Assembly: GCF_002237595.1 (NCBI RefSeq)
Contig: NZ_CP022529.1
Coordinates: 4,216,001-4,280,000, forward strand
Direction of reading: 5' to 3'
DNA from: Labrenzia sp. VG12
GTDB lineage: Bacteria; Pseudomonadota; Alphaproteobacteria; Rhizobiales; Stappiaceae
DNA length: 64,000 nucleotides
Under the pieces are notes generated by a model that did no database searches, was not told the DNA's origin, and saw nothing but the letters and a program-made list of their open reading frames with translations. Made by a program: the position numbers and the translations under genes. Shown in pieces: positions 61,829 to 64,000 of the stretch. Position 1 is the stretch's first letter. Each line of letters starts with the position of its first letter.

Positions 61829-63091
61829 TCAGTCGATCAGGGTGAGGTCAGAAAGAGCTGCCGTCGCGGATTTTCGGTAGAATTTCCGTCTCGCGGCCTC
61901 CAGCGCGACGAGGGTTGTATCTACATCGCCCGTTTCCATGAAGTCCGTGAAGAGAACTGTTGCTGTGTCGGCCATCGGTTTTGGCGTGTCACGATCGAAA
62001 AACTGGGCAACACCATCTGCGGTTTGAAGCAGATCAGACCCCTGGGCAATAAAGCGATCGTTGGAAATGGCCGCATACTTGTTGGTCGGGATCGTCTTGA
62101 GCCGTCTACTCATTTCTTCCTGGATGTCAGCGCGGGCCATGAAAGCAAGGAACTTACTCGCATTTTCCTTGTGTTTGCTTCGCGCAGGAATAAGGAAAAT
62201 ATCGGTCGGCGCCTCTTCCGCCCTTGGTACATCATTGATTTTCGGAAACGGAAAGAAGCGGAAATCAGCTTCATACCGTGGGGCGAATTCCCCTGTAACG
62301 AAGTTGCCAAACAGTCCGGTTCCAGCCATATCGCGGTAGAGATAGGGCAGCGGATCACGCCAGTTCATTTTTCGGTGCGTGGCGGCGGCGATAAAACAGT
62401 CCGCATCAAGTAATTCTTTCCAGTGATCAAAGACGTCCCTGACCTTGTCGTCGGTATAATTGATTTCGCCACGCGTCAGCGCGAGATGAAAGTCACTGCC
62501 GTTGAGGCGCAGATTGAGATAGTCGAACCAGGCGGCTGCGGGCCAGTGATACCTTGTGCCAATGACAATCGGCTCGAGCCCGGCAGCCCGCATTGTCGTG
62601 CACATGGCCAGCAAGTCATCCCAGGTTTGAGGTGGTTGGATCCCCAGCGACTGGAACACGCTGTGTTTGTAGTAGAAGCCCCAGTGATAGAAACTGTAGG
62701 GCACCCCATAGATCTCTTGGCCATAGGTAACGGTTCCCTGGATCGCGGGTGTGAAAGACGAACCCAGGCTATTGTCGATCCAAAAGTCCGTAATCGGCTC
62801 AACCCAGTTTTTGCGGACATACTGAAACAGGCGTTCGCCGCCCTGCCATTGAATGACATCAGGGGTCTCAGCGCCCTCAAACCAGCCGTTAAGGCTTTGT
62901 TTGTAGTCGGCGTCGTGCTTGACCGTCCACTTGATGTCGATGCCTGTCTCGGCTTTGAAACGTTGCCCATATTCAAAAAACACGGAGCGGCCATAGCCGC
63001 CACCGATGAGCGACACATTCAGCTGCTCCGCTTTTGCCGGCAGGCATGCCAACGTAAAAAAAATGGCAAGTAGAACCGTCCGCACAGTCAA
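61829..63091 (-). CDS. ABC transporter substrate-binding protein, sugar type
   Basis: 420 residues starting at TTG 63091 (AAAGGAAAGG upstream), with a signal peptide ending PAKAEQ. Family 1 solute-binding fold (MalE/UgpB-like): LNVSLIGGGYGRSVFFEYGQRFKAETGIDIKWT, TPDVIQWQGGERL, GVPYSFYHWGFYYKHSVFQSLGIQPPQTWDDLLAMC. No permease or ATPase gene is adjacent, so it is an orphan in this window. Base composition is more AT-rich than the neighbours, which may mark a recent arrival. Confidence 0.85.
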   Translation of the reverse strand: MTVRTVLLAIFFTLACLPAKAEQLNVSLIGGGYGRSVFFEYGQRFKAETGIDIKWTVKHDADYKQSLNGWFEGAETPDVIQWQGGERLFQYVRKNWVEPITDFWIDNSLGSSFTPAIQGTVTYGQEIYGVPYSFYHWGFYYKHSVFQSLGIQPPQTWDDLLAMCTTMRAAGLEPIVIGTRYHWPAAAWFDYLNLRLNGSDFHLALTRGEINYTDDKVRDVFDHWKELLDADCFIAAATHRKMNWRDPLPYLYRDMAGTGLFGNFVTGEFAPRYEADFRFFPFPKINDVPRAEEAPTDIFLIPARSKHKENASKFLAFMARADIQEEMSRRLKTIPTNKYAAISNDRFIAQGSDLLQTADGVAQFFDRDTPKPMADTATVLFTDFMETGDVDTTLVALEAARRKFYRKSATAALSDLTLID

Positions 63092-63389
63092 GGTGCCTTT
63101 CCTTTGAGTATCCGGTTTATGTCTGGGACGACGACACAGATATGGATTTTATAAACTTGGTCAAGTTAATTTCCGGATAAACATGTCTGCCATGCAATTT
63201 AGGGCGGGAAAGTTATTGAAAAAGAAAAGAACTTTGGACCAAAACTGGTTTCGGGAACCTTGCTTAATCAACGCATGGACAATTTTAACTAGCTACCCAG
63301 GAGAAGAGGACCTAGAGTTAATTTGTGTCTGAACTGGTCGGACGATACGGGCGAACCTTTCGATGCGAGATGCCTGGTCAGATCTCGAC

Positions 63390-64000
63390 CTACGCGCCCT
63401 GCAGCGCCCGCGTCACAGAAGTACTGTAGGTGCGTCCTATGGGGACGAAAGCACCACAAGTCGTCGTTAGCCCGGCGCGTTTGTCTTTGCGTGTGCGCCC
63501 CTGAATGGCATGCAGCGCCACCCAGTGAGAGCGATGGCATTGCAGGCCCGGTTCCGGCGATGCTTCGGCGATTGCATCCCGGAAGCGCATGGCGATCAGG
63601 GCGTTTCCATTTTCCGTGACCACCTCTACGTAGTGATCCTGCGCGCTCAATCGCAGAATACGGCCACGCTTGGCCACCGGAAGGCGATCGAGCAGCATGG
63701 GTCTGGCCGCGCGCTGCTCTTTTTCGTCCGACGCGTCCGCGACCGGAGAAGGCGCTGCCAAGTGAAACAGGACAGCAATACCGCCGAGAACGGCAACACA
63801 TTGCAGGTACAGCACCGGCAGATGACCCGAAAACGGGTTGAAGCCGAAGACCAAACTCACCAGGGCCACCACCAGACAGACCGGCACGGCTGCCAGAAAG
63901 GCGATTGCAGCCAGTTCGAGCCAGACGGGAACACCCAGTCTGCGCAGGGTGCGTTCCAGGCCGGATGTTGCGGCGTGGCCGATGCCGGCAGTGCCGAGGA
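63390..64000 (-). CDS. LytTR family DNA-binding protein with membrane N-terminus, partial
   Basis: The frame stays open past the GTG at 63887 to the right window edge, so the start lies outside. The visible part has two to three hydrophobic segments (WLELAAIAFLAAVPVCLVVALVSLVF and LYLQCVAVLGGIAVLFHL), then a LytTR domain of about 95 residues with RLSAQDHYVEVVTENGNALI, FRDAIAEAS and CHRSHWVALHAIQG, the usual LytTR landmarks. A membrane-anchored LytTR regulator could read an envelope signal. A 298-bp AT-rich gap (63092-63389) separates it from the solute-binding protein gene; I see no structure in it. Confidence 0.85.
   Translation of the reverse strand, partial: LGTAGIGHAATSGLERTLRRLGVPVWLELAAIAFLAAVPVCLVVALVSLVFGFNPFSGHLPVLYLQCVAVLGGIAVLFHLAAPSPVADASDEKEQRAARPMLLDRLPVAKRGRILRLSAQDHYVEVVTENGNALIAMRFRDAIAEASPEPGLQCHRSHWVALHAIQGRTRKDKRAGLTTTCGAFVPIGRTYSTSVTRALQGA

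Overview
The window reads as a chromosomal segment of a high-GC alphaproteobacterium of the Hyphomicrobiales/Rhizobiales type; a marine Stappiaceae-like genome (Roseibium/Labrenzia) is my best guess. Evidence: the irr-fabA-fabB-fabI block, the RegB/RegA (ActS/ActR) redox system next to secB, the trpFBA-accD-folC order, a DUF1127 gene and strongly G/C-biased third codon positions. The taxonomy is inferred from gene content only. Nearly all of it is core genome. I see no rRNA, tRNA, IS element, prophage or CRISPR array.

Layout. 1-3.8 kb: end of an SH3-domain gene, a bidirectional terminator, then fabI, fabB and fabA facing left, with irr divergent. 3.8-8.2 kb: GNAT/nth, DUF2244, an MFS carrier, a DUF2799 lipoprotein and a repeat-filled gap. 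8.2-13.4 kb: mutS and the malic enzyme maeB. 13.7-21.5 kb: trpF, trpB, a small-gene insert with a DUF1127 protein, trpA, accD, folC and an exported unknown. 21.6-25.5 kb: an Ada/Ogt protein, then an Lrp regulator divergent from arginase and ornithine cyclodeaminase with a clear 12-bp-arm palindrome between them. 26-33 kb: pyrF, an SDR, the hisB-hisH-hisA-hisF-hisE cluster with DUF2628 and DUF1330 genes inside it, and coaA. 33-39.8 kb: a chemoreceptor, an unusual exported protein with a pVHL-like and an MliC-like domain, regA/regB and secB. 39.8-44.6 kb: yraN, rsmI, an LpoA-like lipoprotein, coaBC and a DODA-type dioxygenase. 44.8-50.8 kb: an OmpA/Cys-rich secreted pair, dut, a HAD hydrolase, cysK, DUF2199, agmatinase, GNAT and a YbjQ-type gene. 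51-56 kb: a second Lrp regulator divergent from alcohol dehydrogenase-proC-aminotransferase, followed by an ADP-ribosylglycohydrolase gene broken by a 14-bp tandem duplication. 56-64 kb: comM, GNAT, an EgtD-like methyltransferase plus MFS carrier divergent from a LysR regulator, an orphan solute-binding protein and a membrane LytTR regulator cut by the window edge.

How the genes work together. FabA/FabB/FabI form the unsaturated fatty acid branch and AccD supplies malonyl-CoA. TrpF/B/A and the His enzymes cover parts of two amino acid pathways. Arginase plus ornithine cyclodeaminase convert arginine to proline; agmatinase and ProC elsewhere in the window touch the same metabolism. RegB/RegA is a global redox regulator.

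The most unusual items are the secreted pVHL-beta/MliC-like protein, which keeps residues matching the human hydroxyproline pocket and has a perfect 16-bp inverted repeat upstream; the 14-bp duplication that frameshifts the ADP-ribosylglycohydrolase; the EgtD-like/MFS/LysR cassette; the secreted GLG1-type Cys-rich/OmpA pair; and the DUF1127 insert that splits trpB from trpA. Two families of palindromic intergenic repeats recur through the window.
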